DNA of 64,000 bases from Selenomonas sp. GACV-9 (GTDB lineage Bacteria > Bacillota > Negativicutes > Selenomonadales > Selenomonadaceae), in NCBI GenBank assembly GCA_900116485.1, contig FPAX01000010.1:1-64000 (forward strand), read 5' to 3'. The notes under the pieces are model-generated. The model ran no database searches, was not told where the DNA came from, and saw only the letters and a list, made by a program, of their open reading frames with translations. The translations under genes and the position numbers were made by a program. Below, piece by piece: positions 51,524-60,358 of the stretch (its first letter is position 1; every line of letters starts with the position of its first letter).

Positions 51524-52873
51524 TCAGGCATCATGTTTTCTTTCGCGATAGAGGTAGCCTAGCCACAGAGCCAGCAGCCAGACCGGCAGCAGATAGACGG
51601 CCAAGGCCATATCGGGAATCTGCAGCATGAAGTACCAGACAGCAGCCAGGAACGCGATGCAGATATAATTGACCGCCGGATAAAGCGGCGATCTGAACTT
51701 CGTAACCTTACCCTGCTCACGGCAACGACGGCGGAATTTCAGATGGGTGATCGTGATCGTCATCCAGCTGATGGTCGCCGCAATCGTCGCAATCGACATC
51801 AGATACATGAAGATCTTGCCCGGGAAGAAATAGTTGAGCGCTACGCAGATCAGCGTGATGCCTGACGAGACGAAGATGCCCTTGACTGGCACGCCGCGTC
51901 CCGACAGCTGTGCGAGGAACTCCGGCGCCTCATCCTTGCTGGCCAGGCCGTAGAGCATGCGGCTGTTGCTGTAGATGGCCGAATTGTAGACCGACACCGC
52001 CGCCGTGAGGACGACGAAGTTCAGGATATGGGCTGCGGCCGGCACGCCGACATGGGAGAAAATCTGCACGAAGGGGCTGGCCTCAGCACCGACCTGATTC
52101 CACGGCCAAAGTGCCATGAGCACTGCCATCGTACCGACATAGAAGAGCAGGATGCGCCAGATGACCTGATTGATTGCCCGCGGGATAGTCTTGTCCGGCT
52201 CCTCAGCCTCGCCAGCCGTGATGCCGATGAGCTCAATGCCGCCAAAGGAGAACATGACGACTGCTGTCGCCAGCGCCAATCCCCACCAGCCATTGGGCAG
52301 GAAACCGCCATTGACCCAGATATTGCTGAAATTATCAGGGAAGCTCTGCGGTCCCGCAAACAGCAGATATAAGCCCAGCACGATCATCAAGACGATAGCT
52401 GAGATCTTGATCAGCGCCATCCAAAACTCGAACTCGCCGTAGAGCTTGACATTGATGAGATTGATGGCCGTGATGACCACGAGGCAGACCAGCGCCGCAA
52501 TCCACTGCGGCAGGTCAGGATACCAGAACTGCATATAGATGCCGACTGCCGTGAGCTCGGCCATCGACACCAGCACGTAGTTGAACCAATAGTTCCAGCC
52601 GGACAGGAACCCTGGAAACTTGCCCCAATACTTCGTCGCATAGTAGCTGAACGACCCCGATACTGGCTCATCAACAGCCATCTCCCCCAGCATGCGCATG
52701 ATAAAGAAGATCACGATGCCGCCTAGCAGGTAGGCCAGCATGACCGCCGGCCCTGCCAGCGCTATTGTCGAAGTCGAGCCGTAGAAAAGTCCCGTGCCGA
52801 TGGCGCCGCCCAGCGCTATCATCTGCAAGTGACGATTCTTGAGCCCACGTTTCATTTTCGTCGGTTCACTCAT
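51524..52873 (-). CDS. amino-acid permease (APC superfamily, AAT family)
   Basis: A 449-residue transporter with 12 predicted helices. The N-terminus (RGLKNRHLQMIALGGAIGTG) is the signature of the AAT family (AroP, AnsP, GabP, ProY), with LFYGSTSTIALAGPAVMLAY and GEMAVDEPVSGSFSYYA following; FSFGGIELIGITAGEAEEP lies mid-protein. It imports an amino acid with protons; which one is not readable. ATG follows GGAGATGAATCT. It is monocistronic, with own promoter and terminator. Confidence 0.9.
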   Translation of the reverse strand: MSEPTKMKRGLKNRHLQMIALGGAIGTGLFYGSTSTIALAGPAVMLAYLLGGIVIFFIMRMLGEMAVDEPVSGSFSYYATKYWGKFPGFLSGWNYWFNYVLVSMAELTAVGIYMQFWYPDLPQWIAALVCLVVITAINLINVKLYGEFEFWMALIKISAIVLMIVLGLYLLFAGPQSFPDNFSNIWVNGGFLPNGWWGLALATAVVMFSFGGIELIGITAGEAEEPDKTIPRAINQVIWRILLFYVGTMAVLMALWPWNQVGAEASPFVQIFSHVGVPAAAHILNFVVLTAAVSVYNSAIYSNSRMLYGLASKDEAPEFLAQLSGRGVPVKGIFVSSGITLICVALNYFFPGKIFMYLMSIATIAATISWMTITITHLKFRRRCREQGKVTKFRSPLYPAVNYICIAFLAAVWYFMLQIPDMALAVYLLPVWLLALWLGYLYRERKHDA

Positions 52874-52905
52874 AGATTCATCTCCAATTCAAAGAATACC
52901 TGCCT

Positions 52906-52935
52906 ATTATACCATTTCCCGCCACTGCTTTACAA
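52906..52935 (-). promoter_or_regulatory. promoter of the amino-acid permease gene
   Basis: Minus-strand TTGTAA (52935-52930), an 18-nt spacer and TATAAT (52911-52906), directly after the smpB terminator. Confidence 0.6.
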
Positions 52936-52956
52936 CATTACACCATTAAAAACATA

Positions 52957-52990
52957 AAACAAGTCCCGCATGAAGATGCGAGACTTGTTT
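52957..52990 (-). terminator. terminator of the secG-est-rnr-smpB operon
   Basis: On the minus strand AAACAAGTCTCGCAT and ATGCGGGACTTGTTT pair (one G-U) around a 4-nt loop and run into TTATG; it lies 13 nt after smpB. Confidence 0.88.
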
Positions 52991-53002
52991 CCTGTTCTTT
53001 CC

Positions 53003-53476
53003 TCAATAGCGCTGACGGTCTTTCAAGGCGCGTTCCACATCGCGCTTGGCCGCCTTGGCCTGCAGGTCCTGACGCTTGTCGTAGTTGTGCTTGCCGCTGG
53101 CCAGCGCGAGCTCGAGCTTGGCGCGGCCATGCTTGAAGTATACCTTGAGCGGCACAAGGGTAAAGCCCTTCTCCCGCGTCTTGCTGAACAGCTTGATGAT
53201 TTCCGCCTTGTGCATCAAGAGCTTGCGGGTGCGCAGCGGATCATGGTTGAAGATGTTTCCCTGCTCATACGGGCTGATATGCATATGCTCGACGAAAACT
53301 TCGCCATTCTTGATGACGGCATAGCTGTCCTTGAGGTTGGCCTTGCCGGCCCGCAAGGATTTGACCTCGGTCCCCTGCAGGGCCAGTCCTGCCTCAAAGG
53401 TCTCATGGATGAAAAAATCATGACGTGCCTTGCGGTTTTCGCAGGCAATCTTGATGGCAATGTTTTTCTTCCCCAA
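53003..53476 (-). CDS. smpB: SsrA-binding protein SmpB
   Basis: A 157-residue SmpB, which binds tmRNA and lets it rescue stalled ribosomes. Motifs: [40 protein letters not shown], and a basic C-terminal tail ([14 protein letters not shown]) that mimics codon-anticodon pairing. The start is TTG, 7 nt after GAGGTG. It follows rnr by 33 nt. In Bacillus ssrA follows smpB; here the operon terminator comes straight after, and no tmRNA gene is seen. Confidence 0.96.
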   Translation of the reverse strand: MGKKNIAIKIACENRKARHDFFIHETFEAGLALQGTEVKSLRAGKANLKDSYAVIKNGEVFVEHMHISPYEQGNIFNHDPLRTRKLLMHKAEIIKLFSKTREKGFTLVPLKVYFKHGRAKLELALASGKHNYDKRQDLQAKAAKRDVERALKDRQRY

Positions 53477-53509
53477 TAATGTTCACCTCACTGCTTTCAG
53501 TGGGAATAG

Positions 53510-56227
53510 TCATTTGCTGTTGGCCGTACCGCCCTCGGTCTTGCGATGCGGACGCGGACGGCGTTTCGGAGCTTTCTTGGCCTTTTCTTTCTCCTGACGG
53601 GCCTCCTCCCGCAGCTTGCGCTCATGATACCCCGGCGGATCCGGCCAGACGGCACTGTTCAGTCCCGTCACATAGACGCGATGGTAGTCACCTTCCTTGC
53701 CACCGCGGCGCTCCTCACGGTTGCGGCTGCGGTCGCCGCTCTTTTCCTTTGCCTGCGGGGCCTTGTCCCCACGCTTGCGGCCGCCCTTGGCCGGCTGGGC
53801 CTGCTCCTTCGCTGGCAGTTTTTCTCCCGAGGCGCCGCGTTTCTTCCCACGGTCACCACGGGAACGTTTCTTCTTCGGCTTTTCCTCGCCATCGACAGCA
53901 AACAGCTGCTCAGCGATAAGCTCATCGGGGCTGATGTCAGCCTTCTTCGGCTTGCGGTCATTGCGGCCCTTGGTCTTCTTATCCTTATCCTTGCCGCCCT
54001 TCTTGTCGCCTTTGCCCCCTTTGCCGGACTTGCCCTTGACGCCATTGCGGCCGCCGCGGACAGCGTTCTTCATGGCCTCGGGGTCATAGGCACCATTGTC
54101 CTTGAGCACGAAGTCAAGGTTGCGTTCCTCAACGCTGGCTCGCACAAGCAATACCTCCACTTCATCGCCGAGGCGGTACTTGGCCTGGGTGCGCTCACCG
54201 ACCATCGCAAACTGCTCCTCGACGTATTCATAGTAATCATTGACCATCGTCGAGACATGGACCAGCCCCTCGACGCCGTTGTCGAGCTCGACAAAGATGC
54301 CGAAGGCCGTGACGCCGCTGATGACACCGGAGAATTCCTCGCCGACAAACTGGGCCATATACTCGATTTTCTTCATATCCGTCGTCTCGCGCTCAGCCTC
54401 GATGGCGATGCGCTCGCGCTGCGACGCATGGTCGGCCGTCTCCGGCAGCACGGTCTTGAGCTTGGCCTGACGCTCAGCTGGCAGCGTGCCCGTGGCAAAG
54501 GTCTCCCGCAGCAGGCGGTGCACGATAAGGTCCGGATAGCGGCGGATTGGCGACGTGAAGTGCGTATAGTAACGCGCCGCCAGGCCGAAATGGCCGAGGC
54601 TGAGCTCCGAATAACGTGCCTGCTGCATCGAGCGCAGGGCCACGGTGCTGATGATGCGCTCCTCAGGACGGCCCTCGACCTTCTCGAGTACCTTCTGCAC
54701 ATCCATCGGCTGGATCTGGCCAGCCTCGTCCTGACGGACAAACAGGCCAAAGGCCCCGAGCAGGTTGTTGAGACGCTCAATCTTCTCCGTCGTCGGCTGC
54801 TCATGGACGCGGTACATGAACGGCAGATGTTTCGTATCCATATGGCGGGCCACCGTCTCGTTGGCCGCCAGCATGCACTCTTCGATGATGGACTCAGCCA
54901 GTGAACCCTCGCGCTTGATCAGCGCAATCGGATGGCCCTTCTCGTCGAGCTTGACCTTTACCTCCGGCAGGTCGAAATCAATGGAGCCCCGGCGATGGCG
55001 CTTAGCCTTGAGCACGCCGCGCAGCTCGGCCAGCGTCTCAAGCATCGTGCCGATATCATGGTTGTCGGACAGGAAGGGTTCTTCCTTGTCGACCAGCACC
55101 TTATTGACGATATTGTAGGTCAGGCGGCGGTATACATGGATAACCGTCGGCAGGATCTCGTAGCTCGTGATCTCACCCTCTGGGGAAATCTGCATCTCGC
55201 AGGCCATCGACAGACGGTCAACGCCCGCATTGAGGCTGCAAATGCCATTCGAGAGTTCCTTCGGCAGCATCGGGATGACACGGTCGACAAGATAGACACT
55301 CGTGCCGCGCGCATAGGCCTCGCGGTCCAGCGGCTGATTCTCCCGCACATACCAGCTGACATCGGCGATATAGACGCCGAGGAAGAACGAGCCATCCTCA
55401 TTCTTGCGTGCAAAGACACCATCGTCGAGGTCCTTGGAGTCCTCGCCATCCACCGTCACGATGGGCAGATTGCGGCGGTCGGCACGACCGCGGTATTCCT
55501 CCGGCGACGGCTCCTGTTCCACTGCATCGGCAGCTGCCTGCACATCCTCGGGGAATGTCTCCGACAGCTCATACTGGCGCATGACCGCCAGCACATCGAC
55601 ACCAGGATCGCCCACCTTGCCGAGCACCTCGATGACATCGCCCTCGGCATTGCGTCGGCCATCCGGCCACTTCGTGACCTTGACGACAACCTTGCTGCCC
55701 GTCTTGGCCCCATGGAAGAACTTCTTCGGCACGAAGATATCCTGGGTGAGTTTCGTGTTGTCCGGCGTCACAAAACCAAAGGTCTTGCTGCTCTCGAAGG
55801 TACCGACAATCTTCTCATTCGCGCGCTCCAGGATGCGGATGATCTCGCCTTCCCGCGAACGGCCCGGTTCCTCCGACGGCGTGACACGAGCCACGACGCG
55901 GTCGCCATGCATGGCCGAGCCCACGCCCGGGCCCGGTACGAATACGTCCGTCTCCTCTTCGGTTTCACGCACGTCAGGAATGATGAAGCCAAAGCCCTTA
56001 GCCGTCATGGAAATACGCCCTACCACAAGATGCATGCGGCTGGGTACACCGTAGAGGTCGCTGCGGTTCCGGATGATCGCGCCCTCCTGCTCGAGCTCCT
56101 CAAGAGCCTGAGGAAACTCCACCTGCTCCTCAAGGGTAAGCTCCATCTCCTCAGCCAGATCCTCAGCCAGCAGCGGCTTATAGGCGTCCTCACGCATATA
56201 CGCGACAATTCTTTCTTTCAAATCCAT
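53510..56227 (-). CDS. rnr: ribonuclease R with long basic tail
   Basis: A 905-residue RNase II-family 3'-5' exoribonuclease. Order: winged-helix N-terminus (1-80), two cold-shock domains (about 85-245), the RNB catalytic domain with VDGEDSKDLDDGVFARKN and its metal-binding Asp cluster (about 255-590), then an S1 domain (about 640-725, GVISGVTAFGIFVELDNGVE). The last ~175 residues are unusual: Lys/Gly/Arg/Glu-rich low complexity (KGGKGDKKGGKDKDKKTKGR). RNase R degrades structured RNA and is delivered to stalled ribosomes with SmpB-tmRNA, which matches the neighbouring smpB. Confidence 0.95.
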   Translation of the reverse strand: MDLKERIVAYMREDAYKPLLAEDLAEEMELTLEEQVEFPQALEELEQEGAIIRNRSDLYGVPSRMHLVVGRISMTAKGFGFIIPDVRETEEETDVFVPGPGVGSAMHGDRVVARVTPSEEPGRSREGEIIRILERANEKIVGTFESSKTFGFVTPDNTKLTQDIFVPKKFFHGAKTGSKVVVKVTKWPDGRRNAEGDVIEVLGKVGDPGVDVLAVMRQYELSETFPEDVQAAADAVEQEPSPEEYRGRADRRNLPIVTVDGEDSKDLDDGVFARKNEDGSFFLGVYIADVSWYVRENQPLDREAYARGTSVYLVDRVIPMLPKELSNGICSLNAGVDRLSMACEMQISPEGEITSYEILPTVIHVYRRLTYNIVNKVLVDKEEPFLSDNHDIGTMLETLAELRGVLKAKRHRRGSIDFDLPEVKVKLDEKGHPIALIKREGSLAESIIEECMLAANETVARHMDTKHLPFMYRVHEQPTTEKIERLNNLLGAFGLFVRQDEAGQIQPMDVQKVLEKVEGRPEERIISTVALRSMQQARYSELSLGHFGLAARYYTHFTSPIRRYPDLIVHRLLRETFATGTLPAERQAKLKTVLPETADHASQRERIAIEAERETTDMKKIEYMAQFVGEEFSGVISGVTAFGIFVELDNGVEGLVHVSTMVNDYYEYVEEQFAMVGERTQAKYRLGDEVEVLLVRASVEERNLDFVLKDNGAYDPEAMKNAVRGGRNGVKGKSGKGGKGDKKGGKDKDKKTKGRNDRKPKKADISPDELIAEQLFAVDGEEKPKKKRSRGDRGKKRGASGEKLPAKEQAQPAKGGRKRGDKAPQAKEKSGDRSRNREERRGGKEGDYHRVYVTGLNSAVWPDPPGYHERKLREEARQEKEKAKKAPKRRPRPHRKTEGGTANSK

Positions 56228-56300
56228 AAAGTTTCTTTTTCTCCCTTTTCCTCGAAGAGCTCACCAGCTCTTGCGACTCGATTCTCCTGTCCGGCACCAC

Positions 56301-57047
56301 TTACGCGTCAGGCGCCTGCAGGAAGGCCGCAGCCTCAGCAAATACTTTCTCGCGTTCCACTGCCACTGGCAGCAGATGGCCGGACTTTTCCAGCCAGCAT
56401 ATCCGGCGGATATGACTCTGTACATGTTCATAGATATATTCTGCACTGGCAGGTGCCGCCGTATGGTCATCATGGCTATGCATGATGAGTACCGGTGCCG
56501 TGACCTTATCGATACAGCCCTTCGTCTTCTCGATGACATCGACGAGCTCATGGACGCCGATGAGCGGCATCTTGCGGTATGTGTTGTTGACCGCCTCCGG
56601 CACTCCCTCGAGACGGCGGCGAGCTTTCGGGATGAACTGGTTGTTGCAGACCTCACGCGGCGGCAGGAACCTTATACCGCGTTCCTCCGCGATCTGGATA
56701 GGTGCGGCCAGTGTGACCACCTTGCCGATCTCCTCCTCCGTCGACAGGAGCAGTGCAAACAGGCCCCCCATCGAATGACCGATGACATCGATGGTATCAC
56801 AGAAACCAGACAGCAGGGCATAGCCATCCCGGACGGAATCCATCCAGTCCTCCCAGGTCATATGGCTCATGTCCTCAACAGTCGTCCCATGACCGGCCAG
56901 CCGGACGCCAAGCACCGTAAAGCCGCGCGCATGCAGGTGCTGCCCCAAGAGCAGCAGCTCTGCCGGCAGCCCCGTAAAACCATGGATCAGCAGCACACCT
57001 TCCCTGCCTCCTGGCAGGAAAAACGGCTCTGCACCGGGTAATATCAT
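56301..57047 (-). CDS. carboxylesterase / monoacylglycerol-lipase-like alpha/beta hydrolase
   Basis: A 248-residue alpha/beta hydrolase of the Est30/YvaK group, started at ATG 57047 with GGAGG 7 nt upstream. The oxyanion motif is LLIHGFTG, nucleophile GHSMGG (Ser92), acid in HSHDDHTAAP and base in EKSGHLLPVA. It should hydrolyse short-chain or monoacyl esters; physiological substrate unknown. It sits between secG and rnr, as yvaK does in Bacillus. Confidence 0.88.
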   Translation of the reverse strand: MILPGAEPFFLPGGREGVLLIHGFTGLPAELLLLGQHLHARGFTVLGVRLAGHGTTVEDMSHMTWEDWMDSVRDGYALLSGFCDTIDVIGHSMGGLFALLLSTEEEIGKVVTLAAPIQIAEERGIRFLPPREVCNNQFIPKARRRLEGVPEAVNNTYRKMPLIGVHELVDVIEKTKGCIDKVTAPVLIMHSHDDHTAAPASAEYIYEHVQSHIRRICWLEKSGHLLPVAVEREKVFAEAAAFLQAPDA

Positions 57048-57072
57048 CCTCTTGCCTCCCTCGCCATAATGC

Positions 57073-57108
57073 AAAACGCCCCTGCTCTGATACTGCAGAA
57101 CAGGGAAC
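57073..57108 (-). terminator. attenuator-like hairpin between secG and the esterase gene
   Basis: On the minus strand a stem of about 13 bp (CAGAGCAGGGGCG with its partner, one bulge) is followed by TTTTG. The short T run suggests partial termination within the operon. Confidence 0.5.
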
Positions 57109-57119
57109 GCTCTCTCGTA

Positions 57120-57350
57120 TTAGTTGGTCATGCGGGCAATCACGATCGTAATGACCGCAAATAAGATCGCAAAAACCACGGTCACGCGTGCCAGCAGCGC
57201 ATCCATTCCCCGAGCCTTGCTCGAGAACACGGTATCCGCACCGCCGCCCATGCCGCCCATGCCAGCGGATTTCGCTTCCTGGCCCAGCACCGACGCGATG
57301 AGGATAATTGCTACCAATGCATCTAATATCATCAAAACGGTAAGCAACAT
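57120..57350 (-). CDS. secG: preprotein translocase subunit SecG
   Basis: A 76-residue protein with two membrane helices (LLTVLMILDALVAIILIASV and VTVVFAILFAVITIVIAR) joined by a Gly/Met-rich loop (SAGMGGMGGGADTVFSSKAR), the SecG layout (LQ/GQEAKSAGMGG...). It supports SecYE-SecA export. First gene of the secG-esterase-rnr-smpB operon, a gene order shared with Bacillus. Confidence 0.92.
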   Translation of the reverse strand: MLLTVLMILDALVAIILIASVLGQEAKSAGMGGMGGGADTVFSSKARGMDALLARVTVVFAILFAVITIVIARMTN

Positions 57351-57431
57351 CTATGTAAGCCTCCCTTTAATTACAGTTTCCATATTATTCTACCATAGAG
57401 TAGCTCCCCTCCGCAAGAAAAAGCATCGAAA

Positions 57432-57466
57432 AACAAAAAAGGAGTCTCCCCGCAGGGAAACTCCTT
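57432..57466 (-). terminator. Rho-independent terminator of pyk
   Basis: On the minus strand AAGGAGTTTCCC-TGCG-GGGAGACTCCTT is followed by TTTTGTTTTT, about 20 nt after the pyk stop codon. Confidence 0.9.
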
Positions 57467-57485
57467 GAAAAGTCTGATGGATCTA

Positions 57486-58913
57486 TCAGATAGCGTAAAC
57501 ACGGATGGAGTTCGTGTTCTTGCCGACAGCAGCGCTGCTGTCAACTTTGATACCAGAGGTAACGATCGTCGTGTCGCCGCGTTTTACGTACTCGTTCTTG
57601 ACAGCGGCAGCCGTAGCATTGCTGAGCATCTCGTCAACATCGTTCCACTCCGTGCCGAGGATCGGATATACGCCCCAACGCAGGTTCAGCTGACGGACAA
57701 CTTTCTCGCTCGGCGTGTAAGCAACGATAGCTGCTTTCGGGCGATACTTGGAAACGACTTTCGTCGTGTAACCGCTCTCGGTCGGCGTGATGATAGCCGG
57801 AGCATCGAGCTCATAAGCCATCTGTACCGTAGCATGAGCGACTGCACGCGTACGGGACTGGAGATGCTCGAAGCCGCGCTCGATGAAGAGGTCTTTGTAC
57901 TCCAGAGCGGACTCGATGCGGCAAGCGATGCGGTTCATCGTAGCGACTGCCTCAACCGGATAGTCACCGGAAGCCGTCTCACCGGACAGCATGATGGCAT
58001 CCGTACCATCAAGGATAGCATTACCAACGTCGGAAACCTCTGCACGGGTCGGACGCGGGTTACGCTCCATGGAATCAAGCATCTGCGTAGCAACGATGAC
58101 CGGTTTGCCAGCCTTGTTGCACTTGCGGATGATCTCTTTCTGGATCAGCGGCACATCCTCAGCCGGAACCTCAACGCCGAGGTCACCACGGGCAACCATG
58201 ATACCATCGGAAACCTCAAGGATAGCATCGAAGTTCTTGACGCCTTCGAGGTTCTCGATTTTCGGGATGATCTCCATATGGCCATTGTGCTCCTCGATGA
58301 GCTTACGGATAGCCAGGACATCAGCCGGACGCTGGATGAAGGAAGCAGCGACAAAATCCATGTCCTGCTCGCAGCCGAAGATGATGTCTTTCTCATCCTG
58401 CTCAGAAATCGGCGGCAGGCCCAGCGATACACCCGGTGCAGCAACGCGTTTGCGCGTGCTCATTTTACCGCTGTTCTGGATTGTCGTGACAATGTCTTTG
58501 CCCTTGATCTCATCAACCTTGAGTGCTACGAGACCATCGGACAGAAGCAGCGTATCGCCCGGTTTTACTTCCGTATAGAGACCTTTGTGGTTGACGGAAA
58601 CATGCGTCTCATCGCCCGGCTCATCATCATACGTCAGCGTGAACTTGTTGCCCTTCTCGAGCATGACTTTACCATCTTTGAACTCGCCCAGACGCATCTC
58701 CGGACCTTTCGTGTCCAGAACAAGGGAGATGACCTTGCCAGCCTTCTTAGCAGCCTCGCGTACCATGTTGATACGGTTCAGATGCTCCTCATGGTCACCA
58801 TGGGAGAAGTTGAAACGGGCCAGGTTCATACCGTTTGCAATCAGCGCGTCGATAACGCCCGGTTTCTCCGTGGATGGTCCCTGCGTGCAGATGATTTTCG
58901 TCTTCTTTAACAT
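57486..58913 (-). CDS. pyk: pyruvate kinase
   Basis: A 475-residue pyruvate kinase: converts phosphoenolpyruvate and ADP to pyruvate and ATP. Motifs: TKIICTQGPST at the start, MNLARFNFSHGDHEEH, the B-domain between about 75 and 170, MVARGDLGVEVP, and SGETASGDYPVEAV. No extra C-terminal PEP-utiliser domain is present, unlike many Bacillus-type enzymes. ATG at 58913 is chosen (KKTKIIC follows closely); a GTG five codons earlier is possible but overlaps the GGTGGGG site. It has its own promoter, a structured leader of about 125 nt, and a terminator. Confidence 0.95.
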   Translation of the reverse strand: MLKKTKIICTQGPSTEKPGVIDALIANGMNLARFNFSHGDHEEHLNRINMVREAAKKAGKVISLVLDTKGPEMRLGEFKDGKVMLEKGNKFTLTYDDEPGDETHVSVNHKGLYTEVKPGDTLLLSDGLVALKVDEIKGKDIVTTIQNSGKMSTRKRVAAPGVSLGLPPISEQDEKDIIFGCEQDMDFVAASFIQRPADVLAIRKLIEEHNGHMEIIPKIENLEGVKNFDAILEVSDGIMVARGDLGVEVPAEDVPLIQKEIIRKCNKAGKPVIVATQMLDSMERNPRPTRAEVSDVGNAILDGTDAIMLSGETASGDYPVEAVATMNRIACRIESALEYKDLFIERGFEHLQSRTRAVAHATVQMAYELDAPAIITPTESGYTTKVVSKYRPKAAIVAYTPSEKVVRQLNLRWGVYPILGTEWNDVDEMLSNATAAAVKNEYVKRGDTTIVTSGIKVDSSAAVGKNTNSIRVYAI

Positions 58914-58956
58914 GTTGTAAATCCCCACCTATTCTTTTTACTCCATATTATCACAA

Positions 58957-59033
58957 GCAGCCTGCCTCCGGTTGCCCGGCGTCGCTGTGGCAGGTTCTGC
59001 TCACGGCCTGAACATATGAGGGAACAATCCCTC
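58957..59033 (-). other. structured 5' leader of pyk
   Basis: Two RNA hairpins lie between the predicted start site and pyk. The first is GAGGGA-N4-TCCCTC (59018-59033). The second is nested: GCAG/CTGC and CCTGCC/GGCAGG (58957-58966 with 58989-59000) enclosing CCGG-GCAA-CCGG (58968-58979) with a GNRA-type loop. I cannot assign it to a known riboswitch class. Confidence 0.45.
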
Positions 59034-59044
59034 TGACAGTTATT

Positions 59045-59073
59045 ATTCTACACGTTTTGCCCCTATAAGTAAA
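59045..59073 (-). promoter_or_regulatory. pyk promoter
   Basis: Minus-strand TTTACT (59073-59068), a 17-nt spacer and TAGAAT (59050-59045); start near 59039. In the 58914-59289 gap I see only this, the leader hairpins and the sigma-28-like element. Confidence 0.5.
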
Positions 59074-59210
59074 ACAATTTCCGCCATATTCTGCCAAAAT
59101 AAATATTTTCTGAAAACACACGCCTTGTTTGAGATTCATTGGCTTTGTTCCCCCAAATAAACTATGCTTATTCGTATGATTCACGAGTGAATCGTAATGC
59201 GAAATTCTCC

Positions 59211-59238
59211 TTAATTTTTCAATTCGATTTGACGATAT
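59211..59238 (+). promoter_or_regulatory. sigma-28-like promoter of the FliD-like gene
   Basis: TTAA (59211-59214), 16 nt, then GACGATAT (59231-59238) approximates the flagellar sigma-28/sigma-D consensus TAAA-N15-GCCGATAT. It lies about 50 bp upstream of the ATG. Two mismatches, so moderate. Confidence 0.45.
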
Positions 59239-59289
59239 ACCAATAGGGAGAGTTTGTGCGCTCCACTAAAAAAGAAAGGAGGGATCATC

Positions 59290-60255
59290 ATGTCCACCAT
59301 CTCATCCATGGCCAATGACACGTATACCCTGTACAAGATGGCTTCGGGCAATACCCCCAGCACTTCGTCCAGCAGTTCTGCCAGCTCATCTAACACTAAG
59401 GCCAGTGCCACGGAAAGCAGCGGAAACAGTACCAGTTCGGCATTTGCCACAGCGGCGGCCAATGTGTCCTCGCTGAGCAATCTCGTCAACGCGTTTTCCT
59501 CGTCGCACTCGACGAAGAAGACAACTGCCGCGCAGGATTCACTGACAGATCTCTGGTCCAGCTATACGTCCTCGGCCAGCTCATCAAGCAGTCTTGCGAG
59601 CCTCAGCTCGATTTCGGGTATCAGCACAAGTGCCTCCGAGCTCGTCAGCTCGTACGACGAAGCCAAGAAGGTCTTCTCGACCCAGTTTGGCTCTGCTATG
59701 AGCGATCTCAAGGACTCGGCCAAGACAGTCGCCAAGATGAACTACAGCTTCAGCGAAAGCGACATCACCACGGCAGAAGACGGCACCAAGACGTACAGCG
59801 ATTCGCTCAAGAGCGCAATCAAGAACGTCAAGCAGCTCGTCTCTGACTACAACGATGCCCTGAACCTGACCAGCGACTACAGCAGCGTCAGCAAGCGCAT
59901 GAAATCCTTGGCCAACACCTTTGCCGACACGACGTACCGTGCCGACACCTACAAGAAGATCGGGATCAGTGTCGACAGCTCCACCGGTGAACTTTCTGTC
60001 GATGAGGACAAGCTTGCTGCCGCCCTCGTGGAGAACGGCAGCCGCGTCAAGAATGCCCTGGGCTCAAGCGGCCTGGCCGGCAAGGCTGAAAGCCACGCCG
60101 ACTTTGCCATCTCGCAGCAGGACAAGGCATTCCCATCGATGCAGAAGATGCTCGGCAATCAGCTGTCACTGGCATCGGCCTACACGAATCCCAAACTTCT
60201 CTCAGCCAGCGTGCAATATGGCATGATTGGCAACCTTCTGAGTATGTCACTGTGA
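59290..60255 (+). CDS. serine-rich FliD-like (flagellar cap-like) protein
   Basis: A 321-residue protein from ATG 59290 with AAGGAGG 7 nt upstream. The N-terminal ~130 residues are extremely Ser/Thr/Ala-rich (NTPSTSSSSSASSSNTKASA). The C-terminal part (about 140-270) resembles the FliD C-terminal domain: SAIKNVKQLVSDYNDALNLT, then YKKIGISVDSSTGELSVDED and KLAAALVENG. No signal peptide is visible, as for flagellar-exported proteins. Full FliD is longer and has extra domains, so this may be an accessory filament or adhesin-like protein. No other flagellar genes are adjacent; a PilZ gene follows. Confidence 0.6.
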   Translation: MSTISSMANDTYTLYKMASGNTPSTSSSSSASSSNTKASATESSGNSTSSAFATAAANVSSLSNLVNAFSSSHSTKKTTAAQDSLTDLWSSYTSSASSSSSLASLSSISGISTSASELVSSYDEAKKVFSTQFGSAMSDLKDSAKTVAKMNYSFSESDITTAEDGTKTYSDSLKSAIKNVKQLVSDYNDALNLTSDYSSVSKRMKSLANTFADTTYRADTYKKIGISVDSSTGELSVDEDKLAAALVENGSRVKNALGSSGLAGKAESHADFAISQQDKAFPSMQKMLGNQLSLASAYTNPKLLSASVQYGMIGNLLSMSL

Positions 60256-60276
60256 CATATCCAATCCTTTCTTGCG

Positions 60277-60307
60277 AGCCTGTCTCATTTTTGAGGCAGG
60301 CTTTTAT
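60277..60307 (+). terminator. terminator of the FliD-like gene
   Basis: AGCCTGTCTCA-TTTT-TGAGGCAGGCT (one G-U pair) is followed by TTTATT, about 20 nt after the stop codon. Confidence 0.88.
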
Positions 60308-60358
60308 TGACAGCAAACTAGGACTTTGGTACTATAGGATAAAGGATAAAGGATTGGA

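Noticed and set aside
52874..53002. tmRNA (ssrA) gene next to smpB
   Set aside because: Only a terminator and a promoter fit in this gap; no tRNA-like ends or tag frame are visible.
53546..56485. Long plus-strand open frames opposite rnr
   Set aside because: Shadows of the GC-rich rnr gene; no ribosome binding site or domain.
58960..58980. SAM-I riboswitch in the pyk leader, because of a GGGCAACC-like string
   Set aside because: The other SAM-I core elements and the four-way junction are absent; the string is only the GNRA loop of a small stem.
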